In this document: positions 6,878-17,140 of the stretch, piece by piece
Numbering within the stretch: position 1 is the stretch's first letter
How the letters are laid out: the number at the start of each line of letters is the position of its first letter
Assembly: GCA_017397835.1 (NCBI GenBank)
Contig: JAFQHV010000028.1
Coordinates: forward strand, 1 to 51,888
DNA from: Oscillospiraceae bacterium
Lineage (GTDB): Bacteria; Bacillota; Clostridia; Oscillospirales; Oscillospiraceae
Direction of reading: 5' to 3'
DNA: 51,888 nucleotides
Position numbers and translations under genes: made by a program
Notes under the pieces: generated by a model
Database searches by the model: none
Told to the model about the DNA's origin: nothing
Seen by the model: only the letters and a program-made list of their open reading frames with translations

Positions 6878-8750
6878 ATTCTTCTTGCTGCTTCAACCAC
6901 ACCATCAGCACGGCCAGATCTGCCGGGGAGACGCCGGAGATGCGACCGGCCTGTCCCAAATTCAGGGGGCGGATCTTGTCCAGCTTCTGCCGGGCCTCCA
7001 GCCGCAGGCCGGCGATGGACAGATAGTCCGCGTCGGCGGGCAGGGTGCGCTCCTCCAGCCGCTGCATTTCGGCTACCTGCCGCAGTTGCCGGTCGATATA
7101 CCCCTGATACTTGGTGTCGATCTCCACCGCTTCCACCACGTCAGCGGGCAAATCGGGTCGATTGGGGTCAAAGGGGGCAAGGTCGGCGTAGGTCACGCCG
7201 GGGCGGCGCAAAAGGTCTGCAAGCCGCGCGCCGTCGGCGGCAGGCACCTCCCCCTTTTGAGTCAGGAACTCCGCCAAAGCTGGGGAGGGTGCGACGCCGG
7301 TATGCTCCAGGCGCTTTTGCTCCCGGGTGACGGCGGCATATTTTTCCTCCACGGCGGCAAGCTGTTCATCGGTCACAAGACCAAGCTCGTGACCAAACCG
7401 GGCCAGACGGCGGTCGGCGTTGTCCTGCCGGTGGAGCAGGCGGTACTCCGTGCGGCTGGTCATCATGCGGTATGGTTCGTTGGTGCCTTTCGTCACCAGA
7501 TCGTCGATGAGCACGCCGATATAGCCCTGATCCCGGCGGAGAATGAAGGGCGGACGGCCCAAAATTTTCAATGCGGCGTTGACGCCGGCCACAAAGCCCT
7601 GCACCGCAGCCTCCTCATAGCCGGAAGAGCCGTTGAACTGCCCCGCGCCGAACAGGCCGGGGACTTTTTTGGACTCTAATGTGGGGTGCAGCTCGGTGGG
7701 ATCCACGCAGTCGTACTCAATAGCGTAGGCGCAGCGGGTCATTTCGGCATGCTCCAAGCCGGGGATGGTGTGCAGCATTTCAAGCTGCACCTCCTCGGGC
7801 AGGGAGGAGGAGAAACCCTGTATGTAAAGTTCCTCGGTATCAAGACCCATAGGTTCCACAAAGAGCAAATGCCGCTCTTTATCCGCAAAACGCACCACCT
7901 TGTCCTCGATGGAGGGGCAGTAGCGGGGACCCACACCCTCAATGACCCCGGAAAAGAGGGGGGAGCGGTGGAGGTTGGCCCGGATGACCTCGTGGGTGGC
8001 CTGAGTGGTGGAGGTCAGCCAGCACACGGCCCGGTTTTCCGGGCGGTGGCCGGTGGAGAAAGAGAAGGGCAGGGCGTCCTCGTCCCCGGGCTGGACCTCC
8101 ATTTTGGAAAAGTCCACGCTCCGGGCGTTGACCCGGGGGGGCGTGCCGGTCTTGAACCGGCGGATGGACAGGCCCAGAGAAATCAAACTTTCGGTCAGGG
8201 GCAGGGCGGCGGCGAGCCCGTCCGGGCCGCTGTCCCGGACCACCTCGCCCACGATGGTGCGGCCCCCCAGATGGGTGCCGGTGGCGATGACGGCGGCCTT
8301 CACCGCGTAGGTGGCGCCGGTTTGGGTGACCACGGCGGAGACGGCGCCGTTCTCGGTGAGAATCTCTACCACCTCGGCCTGCTTGACCCACAGGTTTTCC
8401 TGCCGCTCCAGAGTATGCTTCATGACTTTCTGGTACTCCCGCCGGTCGGCCTGGGCGCGGAGGGACCACACCGCAGGGCCTTTGCCCCGGTTGAGCAGGC
8501 GATACTGGATGCAGGCCCGGTCCGCCGCCCGTCCCATCTCGCCGCCCAAAGCGTCCAGCTCCCGCACCAGATGCCCCTTGCCCGTGCCGCCGATGGCGGG
8601 GTTGCAGGGCATATTGCCCACCGCGTCCAGATTGACGGTAAAGCACAGGGTGCGCAGACCCATCCGGGCGGCGGCAAGTGCGGCTTCGATACCCGCGTGG
8701 CCAGCGCCGATAACGGCGATATCATATTGTCCGGCGTCGTATTTCGTCAT
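6876..8750 (-). CDS. mnmG: tRNA uridine-5-carboxymethylaminomethyl modification enzyme MnmG (GidA)
   Basis: 624 residues, typical for the family. With MnmE it installs the (carboxymethyl)aminomethyl group on wobble U34 of several tRNAs using FAD, NADH and methylene-THF. The N-terminal FAD motif is GAGHAG (15-20), followed by the MnmG signatures [22 protein letters not shown] and GTGTPPRV-type block [21 protein letters not shown], and the C-terminal MnmE/tRNA-binding helical domain ([25 protein letters not shown]). Start ATG 8750 follows AGAGGG on the minus strand. mnmE, often adjacent, is not in this window. Confidence 0.97.
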   Translation of the reverse strand: MTKYDAGQYDIAVIGAGHAGIEAALAAARMGLRTLCFTVNLDAVGNMPCNPAIGGTGKGHLVRELDALGGEMGRAADRACIQYRLLNRGKGPAVWSLRAQADRREYQKVMKHTLERQENLWVKQAEVVEILTENGAVSAVVTQTGATYAVKAAVIATGTHLGGRTIVGEVVRDSGPDGLAAALPLTESLISLGLSIRRFKTGTPPRVNARSVDFSKMEVQPGDEDALPFSFSTGHRPENRAVCWLTSTTQATHEVIRANLHRSPLFSGVIEGVGPRYCPSIEDKVVRFADKERHLLFVEPMGLDTEELYIQGFSSSLPEEVQLEMLHTIPGLEHAEMTRCAYAIEYDCVDPTELHPTLESKKVPGLFGAGQFNGSSGYEEAAVQGFVAGVNAALKILGRPPFILRRDQGYIGVLIDDLVTKGTNEPYRMMTSRTEYRLLHRQDNADRRLARFGHELGLVTDEQLAAVEEKYAAVTREQKRLEHTGVAPSPALAEFLTQKGEVPAADGARLADLLRRPGVTYADLAPFDPNRPDLPADVVEAVEIDTKYQGYIDRQLRQVAEMQRLEERTLPADADYLSIAGLRLEARQKLDKIRPLNLGQAGRISGVSPADLAVLMVWLKQQEE

Positions 8751-8783
8751 GGAGAAACCCTCTTTGCAGAAGAATGCACCAGT

Positions 8784-8812
8784 ATTTTATCACAGCCGCT
8801 CCTCGGGGACAA
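8784..8812 (-). promoter_or_regulatory. Promoter of mnmG
   Basis: Read on the minus strand: TTGTCC (8807-8812), 17-bp spacer, TAAAAT (8784-8789), 34 bp before the mnmG start. Confidence 0.6.
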
Positions 8813-8911
8813 GTAGGAATGGAACCCGCAGCTGTTGTGCAACATATACAAGAAAAGGACATCAAAACATAGCGACTTGTCCATTCGAACTATTTACTTC
8901 TGCGGGGAAGT

Positions 8912-8951
8912 TTGTTAAACTATTGACAAAGGTTTGTTAATAAATTAACAG
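8912..8951 (+). promoter_or_regulatory. Two tandem Rex-type operators overlapping the adhE promoter
   Basis: Site 1 (8912-8929) is TTGTTAA-ACTA-TTGACAA; site 2 (8934-8951) is TTGTTAA-TAAA-TTAACAG. Each matches the clostridial Rex consensus TTGTTAA-N4-TTAACAA at 13 of its 14 defined positions. The centres are 22 bp apart, about two helical turns. The right half of site 1 supplies TTGACA (8923-8928), the likely -35; the -10 is poor (TTAACA/TAACAG inside site 2). Rex, the NADH/NAD+ sensor, is known to repress adhE in clostridia. The rex gene is not in the window. Confidence 0.82.
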
Positions 8952-8987
8952 ATTGCCCCGCGAGTGGGCGAAAGGAGCAGGATTATT

Positions 8988-11594
8988 ATGGCCAAGACCA
9001 ATAACATTCCCGTCACTGACAAGGACAGCTTTTTGTCCCTGCTGACTCGTGTGCGTGCCGCGCAGGAGAAATTTGCTTCCTACTCTCAGGAGCAGGTGGA
9101 TACCATTTTCAAGGCGGCGGCCATGGCGGCCAACCGGGCTCGCATCCCCCTTGCCAAGCAGGCGGTGGAGGAGACCGGCATGGGCGTGGTGGAGGACAAG
9201 GTCATCAAAAACCACTTTGCCGCCGAGTATATCTACAATGCCTATAAAAACGTAAAGACCTGCGGCGTGGTGGAGGAGGACCCCGCCTTCGGCATCAAGA
9301 AGATTTTGGCGCCGGTCGGCGTGATCGGTGCGGTCATTCCCACCACCAACCCCACCTCCACGGCGATTTTTAAGACTCTGCTGGCGCTTAAGACCCGCAA
9401 CGGCATCATCATCAGTCCTCACCCTCGCGCCAAGGAGAGCACCGTGGCTGCGGCCCGTGTGGTGCTGGAGGCGGCGGTGGCTGCCGGCGCGCCGGCGGAC
9501 ATCATCGGCTGGGTGGATAAGCCCAGTCTGGAACTGACCGACCTGCTTATGGGTGAGGTGGACCTGATTTTGGCCACCGGCGGCCCCGGCATGGTCAAGG
9601 CGGCTTACTCCTCCGGCAAGCCTGCCGTGGGCGTGGGTGCCGGCAACGTCCCCGCCATCATCGACGACAGCGCCGACCTGCTGCTGGCGGTCAACTCGGT
9701 CATTCACTCCAAGACCTTCGACAACGGTATGATCTGTGCCTCCGAGCAGTCGGTCATCGTGCTGGACGGCGTGTATGACCGGGTGAAGAAGGAATTTGCC
9801 GACCGAGGCTGCTACATCCTCAGCAGCGAGGAGCTGGATAAGGTCCGGGCCGTGATTTTGAAGAACGGTGCCCTGAACGCCGGCATCGTGGGCCAGACCG
9901 CCCACAAGATCGCTGCCATGGCCGGGGTCAGCGTGCCCGAGAGCGCCAAGATCCTCATTGGTGAGGTGGACAGCGTGGAACTCAGCGAGCCCTTCGCCCA
10001 CGAGAAGCTGTCCCCCGTGCTGGCCATGTACCGTGCCAAAACCTTTGCCGAGGCCGTTGACAAGGCAGACCGGCTGGTGCTGGACGGCGGCATGGGCCAC
10101 ACGGCCTCTATCTTCCTGAATACCACCACCCAGCAGGAAAAACTGGACCTTTACGCCCGGCGGATGAAGACCTGCCGCATCGTGGTCAACACCCCCTCCT
10201 CCCAGGGCGGCATCGGTGACCTGTACAACTTCAAGCTGGCCCCCTCCCTGACCTTGGGCTGCGGTTCCTGGGGCGGCAACAGCGTCAGCGAAAACGTGGG
10301 CATCAAGCACCTGCTGAACATCAAGACCGTGGCCGAGAGGAGAGAGAATATGCTTTGGTTCCGTGCCCCCGATAAGGTGTATTTCAAAAAAGGATGCCTG
10401 GCGGTTGCTTTGGATGAGCTGAAGAACGTGCTGGGCAAGAAGCGGGCCTTTATCGTCACCGACCAGTTCCTCTATGCCAACGGCTACGCCAAGCCCATCA
10501 CCGACAAGCTGGACGAAATGGGCATCGCCTACGACGTGTTCTACGACGTGGCGCCCGACCCCACCCTGGCCTGTGCCAAGGCCGGCGCGGAGCGTATGCG
10601 CGGCTTTAACCCCGACTGCATCATTGCCCTGGGCGGCGGTTCCGCCATGGACGCGGGCAAGATCATGTGGGTGCTGTACGAGCATCCCGAAGTTGACTTC
10701 ATGGATATGGCCATGCGCTTTGTGGACATCCGCAAGCGCGTGTATACCTTCCCCAAGATGGGCGAAAAGGCGTATTTCATCGCCGTTCCCACCTCTGCCG
10801 GTACCGGCTCCGAGGTCACTCCCTTTGCCGTCATTACCGACGAGCAGACCGGGGTGAAGTACCCCCTGGCCGACTACGAACTGATGCCCGATATGGCCAT
10901 CGTGGATGCCGACCTGATGATGAACGCCCCCAAGGGGCTGACCTCCGCCTCCGGCATCGACGCGGTGACCCACGCGCTGGAGGCGTACGCATCCATGCTG
11001 GCCACCGACTACACCGACGGTTTGGCTCTGCGCGCCCTGCAGATGATCTTCAAGTATCTGCCCCGTGCCTATGACAACGGTGCCAACGACCCCGTGGCCC
11101 GGGAGAAGATGGGCAACGCGGCCACCATGGCGGGCATGGCCTTTGCCAACGCCTTTTTGGGTGTGTGTCACTCCATGGCCCACAAGCTGGGCGCTTTCCA
11201 CCACCTGCCCCACGGCGTGGCCAATGCCCTGCTGATCTGCCACGTACTGCGCTTCAACGCGGTGGAAGCTCCTGCCAAGATGGGAACCTTCCCCCAGTAT
11301 GACCACCCCCACACCTTGGCCCGTTACGCCGAGGTGGCCGATGCCCTTGGCATTGACGGCAATACCGACGAGGAGAAGCTGGACGGTCTGTGTGCCGCCA
11401 TCGATAAGCTGAAGGAGCAGGTGGGCATCAAGGCCACCATCCGGGACTACGGCATTGAGGAGACGGACTTCCTTGCCACGCTGGATGCCATGGTGGAGCA
11501 GGCCTTTGACGACCAGTGCACCGGCGCCAACCCCCGTTACCCCCTGATGAGCGAGATCCGCGAGATGTACCTCAAAGCTTACTACGGCAACTGA
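8988..11594 (+). CDS. adhE: Bifunctional acetaldehyde-CoA/alcohol dehydrogenase AdhE
   Basis: 868 residues, normal for AdhE. It reduces acetyl-CoA to acetaldehyde and then ethanol with two NADH, and typically assembles into spirosomes. The N-terminal aldehyde dehydrogenase domain (to about 440) has catalytic Cys250 in [10 protein letters not shown] and the NAD-binding block [10 protein letters not shown]. The C-terminal iron-dependent alcohol dehydrogenase domain has [25 protein letters not shown], and the metal-binding histidines in [17 protein letters not shown] and YDHPHT. Start ATG 8988 lies 10 bp after AAAGGAG (8971-8977). It is monocistronic, preceded by tandem Rex sites, so it should be induced when NADH/NAD+ is high. 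Confidence 0.98.
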   Translation: MAKTNNIPVTDKDSFLSLLTRVRAAQEKFASYSQEQVDTIFKAAAMAANRARIPLAKQAVEETGMGVVEDKVIKNHFAAEYIYNAYKNVKTCGVVEEDPAFGIKKILAPVGVIGAVIPTTNPTSTAIFKTLLALKTRNGIIISPHPRAKESTVAAARVVLEAAVAAGAPADIIGWVDKPSLELTDLLMGEVDLILATGGPGMVKAAYSSGKPAVGVGAGNVPAIIDDSADLLLAVNSVIHSKTFDNGMICASEQSVIVLDGVYDRVKKEFADRGCYILSSEELDKVRAVILKNGALNAGIVGQTAHKIAAMAGVSVPESAKILIGEVDSVELSEPFAHEKLSPVLAMYRAKTFAEAVDKADRLVLDGGMGHTASIFLNTTTQQEKLDLYARRMKTCRIVVNTPSSQGGIGDLYNFKLAPSLTLGCGSWGGNSVSENVGIKHLLNIKTVAERRENMLWFRAPDKVYFKKGCLAVALDELKNVLGKKRAFIVTDQFLYANGYAKPITDKLDEMGIAYDVFYDVAPDPTLACAKAGAERMRGFNPDCIIALGGGSAMDAGKIMWVLYEHPEVDFMDMAMRFVDIRKRVYTFPKMGEKAYFIAVPTSAGTGSEVTPFAVITDEQTGVKYPLADYELMPDMAIVDADLMMNAPKGLTSASGIDAVTHALEAYASMLATDYTDGLALRALQMIFKYLPRAYDNGANDPVAREKMGNAATMAGMAFANAFLGVCHSMAHKLGAFHHLPHGVANALLICHVLRFNAVEAPAKMGTFPQYDHPHTLARYAEVADALGIDGNTDEEKLDGLCAAIDKLKEQVGIKATIRDYGIEETDFLATLDAMVEQAFDDQCTGANPRYPLMSEIREMYLKAYYGN

Positions 11595-11609
11595 TCGAAA
11601 CAAAAACGT

Positions 11610-11650
11610 ACACACCCCTGCAGTATTGGCTGCGGGGGTGTGTTTTGTTT
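11610..11650 (+). terminator. Intrinsic terminator after adhE
   Basis: A 14-bp stem, 11610-11623 with 11630-11643, loop TATTGG, followed by TTTGTTTTGG; one non-Watson-Crick pair. Confidence 0.9.
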
Positions 11651-11682
11651 TGGGAAACGAGGGGCGGGACGTTCGTTTTTTC

Positions 11683-11711
11683 TTGTATTTCAACGGATGA
11701 CATGATATAAT
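11683..11711 (+). promoter_or_regulatory. Promoter of the recJ-relA gene string
   Basis: TTGTAT (11683-11688), 17-bp spacer, TATAAT (11706-11711), 45 bp before the recJ start. No further clear promoter was seen before the GH13 gene, so the seven genes may be one transcript. Confidence 0.75.
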
Positions 11712-11755
11712 AGGAAGTCAAATTGTGATTTACGGCCGGAAAGGAGGGCTGCAAT

Positions 11756-13801
11756 ATGCGATATAAGATCTGGACCGTGGCGCAGCCCGACCTTGCGGGT
11801 CGTGCCCGGCTGGAGCGGGAGGGGGTACACCCTCTGACCGCGGCGGTGCTGTCTGCCCGGGGTCTTGCCAGTGTGGAACAGGCAAGGCAGTATCTGTCCA
11901 TGGCGGATATGCCGCTTTTGGACAGCTGTCTGATGCGGGATATGGACCGTGCGGTGGCGCGGGTGCGGCAGGCCCTGAACCGGGGAGAAAAGATGGCGGT
12001 CTACGGTGACTACGACGTGGACGGCATAACCTCCACCTGCCTGCTGACCCGCTTCCTGACCGAGCAGGGCGGTGATGTGACCGCCTATATCCCCGACCGG
12101 CTGGAGGAGGGTTACGGCCTGAACCGGGCCGCAGTCAGCACCCTTGCGGAACAGGGGGTCAAGTTGATTATTACCGTGGACTGCGGCATCACCGCCGTGG
12201 AAGAGGTGCTGTGGGCTGCCAGTTTGGGTGTGGACGTAGTCGTCACCGATCACCACGAGTGCAAAAACATTCTGCCGGCCGCCTGTGCGGTGGTAAACCC
12301 CCATCGCCCCGACTGCGATTACCCGTTTAAGGGGCTTGCGGGTGTGGGAGTGGCACTGAAGCTGGCGATGGCTCTGTCCGACCACCCGGATCGGGTGCTG
12401 GACGCCTACGCCGACCTTGCCGCCATCGGCACGGTGGCCGATGTTATGCCCGTCATTGGGGAAAACCGAACCATCATTCAGCGGGGCCTGCGGACCTTGG
12501 AGCAACGGCCCCGGCCCGGCATTGCCGCCCTGGCCGCTCAGGCGGGACTGGAGGGCCGCGGAGTCAACTCCGTCACCATCGGCTACACCCTTGCACCCCG
12601 CATCAACGCCGCGGGAAGAATGGGCTGCGCCGGTATCGCGGTGGAGCTGCTGCTGACCGATGACGTGGTCCGGGCGGAGGAACTGGCGGCGGATCTGTGC
12701 CGCCTGAATAAAGAACGGCAGAATGTGGAACTGGGCATTTTTGAACAGTGTGTCCGCCGACTGGAACGGGAACCGCAACCCGATGCCATCGTCTTGGCGG
12801 ACGAGAGCTGGCATCAGGGCGTGGTGGGCATCGTGGCCTCCCGCCTGACCGAGCAGTATAACTGCCCTGCCATGATGATCTGCCTGTCCGAAGGGGTGGG
12901 CAAGGGCTCCTGCCGCAGTTACGGCGGAGTCAATCTGTTCACCGTGCTGGAGGGCTGCCAGGACCTGCTGGAGGCTTTCGGCGGTCACGAACTGGCGGCC
13001 GGATTTACCGTGCGGCAGGAGAACATTCCCGCCTTACGCCGGCGCGTGGCGCAGCTGGTGCGGGAACAGCGGGCGGGTGGCGAAGAGGCCAACGCGCTGG
13101 ATGTGGACGTCCAGCTGGATGACCTGAGGCTTTTGGATCTGCCTGAAGTGGAACAGCTGGAACGGCTGGAACCCTACGGCGCGGGCAATCCCCGACCGGT
13201 GCTGGCGGTGATGGGAGCCAAGGTGGTCAGCCGCTCCATGGTGGGCGGCGGGCGGCACCTGAAGCTGAAGCTGAACAAACAGGGTGTCAATCTGGATGCT
13301 ATTTTCTTTTCCGCAAGTGACTGGCTGCCGGAACCGGACAGTCTGGTCGATGCGGCGTTCTGTCCGCAGATCAACGAGTATCGCGGCCAGCGGTCGGTCC
13401 AGCTGCAGCTGGTGGATCTGCGCCCGGCCCGTCAGGAGCAGGAGTTGTATGAGTGCTACCTGCATGGGATGGAACTGACCGGAGAGCAGGCGCGGCGGCT
13501 GCTCCCCGTGCGGGAAGAATTTGTCGCGCTGTGGCGCTGGCTGAAGCGGCAGACCGACTTAAACGGTCCGCCGGAGCACAGTGCCGCCGATATTGCGGTG
13601 GCAGTGGCCCGCGCGGCGGGCGGCAAGGAAGATCTGCTGCACACCCGGGTCTGTCTGGACGTGCTGGCTGAGCGGGGACTGACCCGCATGACCGCCGCCG
13701 ACGGCCGCCTGCGGGTGGAACTCATACCCACGGCGGAAAAAGTAGATTTGGAAGCTTCGGACATCCTGCGCCGTCTGCGCAGTATGGCCGGGCAGGAATA
13801 A
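11756..13801 (+). CDS. recJ: Single-stranded-DNA-specific 5'-3' exonuclease RecJ
   Basis: 681 residues. DHH-family exonuclease acting in recombination repair and after mismatch excision. Motif I is DYDVDG (85-90), the DHH motif is TDHHECK (DHH 165-167), followed by VNPHRPDCDYPFKGLAGVGV and the LAPRINAAGRMG block. The DHHA1 domain has HQGVVGIVASR, GKGSCRS and GGHELAAGFTV, and an OB-fold domain follows (PYGAGNPRPV, then GVNLDAIFF). Start ATG 11756 after AAAGGAGGG. The C-terminal roughly 100 residues are variable, as in other Firmicutes RecJ. relA starts 13 bp downstream. Confidence 0.96.
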   Translation: MRYKIWTVAQPDLAGRARLEREGVHPLTAAVLSARGLASVEQARQYLSMADMPLLDSCLMRDMDRAVARVRQALNRGEKMAVYGDYDVDGITSTCLLTRFLTEQGGDVTAYIPDRLEEGYGLNRAAVSTLAEQGVKLIITVDCGITAVEEVLWAASLGVDVVVTDHHECKNILPAACAVVNPHRPDCDYPFKGLAGVGVALKLAMALSDHPDRVLDAYADLAAIGTVADVMPVIGENRTIIQRGLRTLEQRPRPGIAALAAQAGLEGRGVNSVTIGYTLAPRINAAGRMGCAGIAVELLLTDDVVRAEELAADLCRLNKERQNVELGIFEQCVRRLEREPQPDAIVLADESWHQGVVGIVASRLTEQYNCPAMMICLSEGVGKGSCRSYGGVNLFTVLEGCQDLLEAFGGHELAAGFTVRQENIPALRRRVAQLVREQRAGGEEANALDVDVQLDDLRLLDLPEVEQLERLEPYGAGNPRPVLAVMGAKVVSRSMVGGGRHLKLKLNKQGVNLDAIFFSASDWLPEPDSLVDAAFCPQINEYRGQRSVQLQLVDLRPARQEQELYECYLHGMELTGEQARRLLPVREEFVALWRWLKRQTDLNGPPEHSAADIAVAVARAAGGKEDLLHTRVCLDVLAERGLTRMTAADGRLRVELIPTAEKVDLEASDILRRLRSMAGQE

Positions 13802-13813
13802 GCAGGTGATCGT

Positions 13814-16045
13814 ATGGATCCAATTTTAGAGAGATATCAGGCACTGGAGGAACGGGTGCGGGCCTATACCCCAAATTTGGACGCCCAGCGGCTGTTCACG
13901 GCCTTTACCTATGCCGATGCCGCCCACCACGGACAGCTGCGCAAGAGCGGCGAGCCGTATATCATCCATCCACTCGCTGTGGCCGAGATCGTAGCCGATC
14001 TGGGTCTGGATCTGGACAGCGTGATCGCGGCGCTGCTCCACGACTGTCTGGAGGATACGGAAGCCACCCATGAAGAGGTGGCAAAAAAGTTTGGTGCCCC
14101 CGTGGCCGAGCTGGTGGAGGGCGTTACCAAACTGACCAAGATGCAGTACGTGTCCAAGGAAGAGGAGCAGATGGAAAATCTGCGTAAGATGTTTATGGCC
14201 ATGGCCCAGGACATCCGGGTCATCCTCATCAAGGTCTGTGACCGTCTGCACAATATGCGCACCATGGAGTACCAGTCCCCCCGCAAGCAGCGGGAAAAGT
14301 CGCTGGAAACCATGGAGATCTATGCACCGATCGCGCACCGCCTCGGTATGCAGAAGCTGAAGTGGGAACTGGAGGACATCTCCCTGCGTTATTTGGACCC
14401 CGTGGGCTACAAGGAAATTCAGGACGAGATGACATCCCGCTCCGCCGCCCATGAGGAGTTCAAGGTGGCGATCGAGGCCCGCATCGCCGAGCGGCTGGCG
14501 CAGGAGGGCATCCAGTGCAAGGTGTACGGCCGTGTCAAGCACGTGTACTCCATCTACCGCAAGATGTATTCCCAGAACAAAACGCTGGACGAGATCTTCG
14601 ACCTGTACGCGTTCCGTGTCATCGTGGACGACATCTCCGCCTGCTACAACGTGCTGGGCTGTATCCACGATATGTTCCGCCCGGTGCTGGGGCGGTTCAA
14701 GGACTACATCGGCACCCCGAAACCCAATATGTACCAGTCCCTGCATACCACGGTTATCGGCAGTGAGGGCATTCCCTTCGAAGTGCAGATCCGCACCTGG
14801 GAAATGCACCAGACCGCCGAGTACGGCGTTGCCGCCCACTGGAAGTATAAGCAGGGGCTGGCCAACCAAAAGCTGGGTACCGAGGGCGACTTTGAATGGG
14901 TGCGCAAGCTGCTGGAAACGCAGCAGGACTCCGATGCCGAGGAATTCGTCCACACGCTGAAGGTGGATATGTTCTCCGACGAGGTGTTTGTGTTCTCGCC
15001 CAAGGGGGACGTAAAGAGCCTGCCCTCCGGGGCCACCCCCATCGACTTTGCCTACTCCGTCCACTCTGCCGTGGGCAACAGCATGGTGGGCGCCAAGGTC
15101 AACGGCCGCATGGTGGGATATGACTACAAGCTGTCCAACGGCGACATCGTGGAGGTCATCACCTCCAAGAGCGCCAAGGGGCCCAGCCGTGACTGGCTGA
15201 ATATCTGCAAGTCCAACGAGGCGAGAGTCAAGATCCGCCAGTGGTTCAAAAAAGAGCGCCGGGAGGAGAACATCACCACCGGCCGGGCTGCGCTGGAATC
15301 CGAGCTGCGGCACAACAAGATCGCTCTGTCCACCATTTTGGACGAGGACGTGCTGCCCAACATCCTGCGAAAGCTGCGCTGCCCCACCTTTGACGAGGTG
15401 TGCGCAACCATCGGCTACGGCGGCACCACCGCCAACAAGGTGGTGGTCCGGATCAAGGACGAGCTGCTGCGGCTGGACCGTTTGGCCGAGGCACAGGCCG
15501 CTGCCAAAGCCGCCACCGAAAGTATCGTGCATCCGGGCAACACCACGGTGCCGACGGACGGCCTGAAGGGGTCCAACAAACACTCCGACTCCGGCATCAT
15601 CGTGGAGGGACTGGGCAACTGTCTGGTCAAGTTTGCCAAGTGCTGCACCCCCGTCCCCGGCGACCCCGTGGTGGGCTTCATCACCCGTGGCTACGGCGTG
15701 TCCATCCACCGGCTGGACTGCCCGAACGCCGCTCCCGAACGCCGCAATCCCGAAGAGGAGGCCCGCTGGGTCCGGGTGACCTGGCTGGAGGACAGTCTGC
15801 CCAACTACGAGACTGCGTTGGAGCTGTTTGCTAAGGACCGGGACGGTCTGGCTCTGGACGTGACGATGGCCCTGTCTGCCGCCAAAGTGAAGGTAAAGGC
15901 CATCTCCGCCCGCTCCACCGACGAGGGCGATGCCAACATCAACGTGGTGCTGGAGGTCAGGGACCGCAGCGAACTGACCTCCGTTATCAACCGCCTGCAT
16001 CAGATCCAGAGCGTCTATCTGGTCAAGCGCAGCAGCGGAAATTAA
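13814..16045 (+). CDS. relA: (p)ppGpp synthetase/hydrolase, RelA/SpoT family
   Basis: 743 residues, the usual bifunctional Rel length. It makes (p)ppGpp from ATP and GTP/GDP on amino-acid starvation and degrades it otherwise. The HD hydrolase domain has HHGQLRKSGEPYIIHP and LLHDCLEDTEA (HD at 76-77), and CDRLHNMRTM. The synthetase domain has YSIYRKM, YAFRVIVDD, and the block YIGTPKPNMYQSLHTTV, FEVQIRTWEMH. Then come TGS (VFVFSPKGDVKSLPSGATP) and a C-terminal ACT domain (NINVVLEVRD). Both catalytic halves look intact. It follows recJ by 13 bp and precedes dtd, the common Firmicutes order relA-dtd. Confidence 0.97.
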   Translation: MDPILERYQALEERVRAYTPNLDAQRLFTAFTYADAAHHGQLRKSGEPYIIHPLAVAEIVADLGLDLDSVIAALLHDCLEDTEATHEEVAKKFGAPVAELVEGVTKLTKMQYVSKEEEQMENLRKMFMAMAQDIRVILIKVCDRLHNMRTMEYQSPRKQREKSLETMEIYAPIAHRLGMQKLKWELEDISLRYLDPVGYKEIQDEMTSRSAAHEEFKVAIEARIAERLAQEGIQCKVYGRVKHVYSIYRKMYSQNKTLDEIFDLYAFRVIVDDISACYNVLGCIHDMFRPVLGRFKDYIGTPKPNMYQSLHTTVIGSEGIPFEVQIRTWEMHQTAEYGVAAHWKYKQGLANQKLGTEGDFEWVRKLLETQQDSDAEEFVHTLKVDMFSDEVFVFSPKGDVKSLPSGATPIDFAYSVHSAVGNSMVGAKVNGRMVGYDYKLSNGDIVEVITSKSAKGPSRDWLNICKSNEARVKIRQWFKKERREENITTGRAALESELRHNKIALSTILDEDVLPNILRKLRCPTFDEVCATIGYGGTTANKVVVRIKDELLRLDRLAEAQAAAKAATESIVHPGNTTVPTDGLKGSNKHSDSGIIVEGLGNCLVKFAKCCTPVPGDPVVGFITRGYGVSIHRLDCPNAAPERRNPEEEARWVRVTWLEDSLPNYETALELFAKDRDGLALDVTMALSAAKVKVKAISARSTDEGDANINVVLEVRDRSELTSVINRLHQIQSVYLVKRSSGN

Positions 16046-16060
16046 GGAGAGTGAAACCAC

Positions 16061-16495
16061 ATGAGAGCTGTGGTGACAAGAGTTTCTTCCGCTTCCGTTA
16101 CCATTGACGCAGTGGTGGAGGGCGCCATTGAGACAGGCTTTCTCGTCCTGCTGGGGGTCGGCCCCGACGATACGCCGGAGGTGTGCGACAAGCTGGCGGA
16201 GAAAATCTGCAACCTGCGGGTCTTTGAGGACGAAAACGGCAAAATGAACCTGAACCTGGAGCAGGTTGGCGGGTCGCTTTTGGTGGTATCCCAGTTTACG
16301 CTGTATGCCGACACTTCCAGCCGCCGCCCCGGTTTCTCCGGTGCGGCAAAGCCCGATTTGGCCATTCCCCTCTACGAGCGGTTCATGGACAAATGCCGCG
16401 AACGGGGGTTTGCCGTGGAGCACGGTCGGTTCGGCGCGGACATGAAAGTGGCCAGCGTCAACGATGGGCCGGTGACCATACTGTTTGAGATGTGA
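16061..16495 (+). CDS. dtd: D-aminoacyl-tRNA deacylase
   Basis: 144 residues, full length. It removes D-amino acids (and glycine mischarged on tRNA-Ala) from tRNA, recycling the tRNA. The family motifs are present: SQFTLYAD (from residue 77), KPDLAIPLYERF, and the C-terminal NDGPVTI carrying the Gly-Pro that excludes L-aminoacyl substrates. Start ATG 16061 with AAGGAGAGTG upstream, 15 bp after relA. Co-transcription with relA is inferred from spacing. Confidence 0.97.
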   Translation: MRAVVTRVSSASVTIDAVVEGAIETGFLVLLGVGPDDTPEVCDKLAEKICNLRVFEDENGKMNLNLEQVGGSLLVVSQFTLYADTSSRRPGFSGAAKPDLAIPLYERFMDKCRERGFAVEHGRFGADMKVASVNDGPVTILFEM

Positions 16496-16518
16496 GATAA
16501 GAGATATGGGGTGGTTTT

Positions 16519-17136
16519 GTGGAGATTAAAATTCTGCCGGTAGGTGGGCTGGGGACCAACTGTTACATTCTGCTGGACGAGGAGACCCGTCAGGCCGCCG
16601 TCATCGACCCCGGTGACGAGGCCGGGCGCATTTTGGAGCAGCTGCGGCAGGACGGTGCCAACGTGCGCTACATCCTGCTGACCCACGGCCATTACGACCA
16701 TACCACCGCCGTACCCGACCTGCACGAGGCGCTGCCTCACGCGGATATCTACATCCATCAGGGCGATGCCCACGGAGCGGGCAGCCGCCTGTTTCCTCTG
16801 GCCGGACAGGTGGAGGATCTGAAGCTATACGACGAGGGGGACACCCTGTCCCTCGGCGGCCTGACCATCCGAGTGCTGCACACCCCCGGCCACTCCCGGG
16901 GCAGCGTGGTGCTGCAGGCGGCTGACGTGCTGTTTACCGGCGACACCCTCTTTGCCGGCAGCTGCGGGCGTACCGACCTGCCCGGCGGCGATTTTGGACA
17001 GATTTGTGACAGCCTGGCCCGGCTGGGCAGGCTGGAGGGGGACTATCACGTGCTGCCCGGTCACGGCGAACTGTCCGAACTGAGCCGGGAGCGCAGCTAC
17101 AACAGCTATATGATTCAGGCCATGGGCCGCAAGTGA
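16519..17136 (+). CDS. Metallo-beta-lactamase-fold hydrolase (glyoxalase II-like)
   Basis: 205 residues, start GTG 16519 after GGGGTGG. Metal ligands of the fold are all visible: THGHYDHT (HxHxDH), HTPGHSRGS, FTGDTLFAGSCGRTDL, and the terminal LPGHGELS. The length and GRTDLPGGD block match the short bacterial YcbL/glyoxalase-II-like group, which hydrolyses thioesters such as S-lactoylglutathione analogues; the substrate here is unknown. It sits between dtd and hemZ, 4 bp before hemZ, an arrangement I associate with Clostridia. No signal peptide, so cytoplasmic. Confidence 0.9.
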   Translation: MEIKILPVGGLGTNCYILLDEETRQAAVIDPGDEAGRILEQLRQDGANVRYILLTHGHYDHTTAVPDLHEALPHADIYIHQGDAHGAGSRLFPLAGQVEDLKLYDEGDTLSLGGLTIRVLHTPGHSRGSVVLQAADVLFTGDTLFAGSCGRTDLPGGDFGQICDSLARLGRLEGDYHVLPGHGELSELSRERSYNSYMIQAMGRK

Positions 17137-17140
17137 ACGA

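Noticed and set aside
8937-11693. A 918-codon minus-strand frame opposite adhE
   Set aside because: Antisense shadow of adhE with low-complexity composition. The same applies to long minus frames opposite typA, relA, ileS and mutS.
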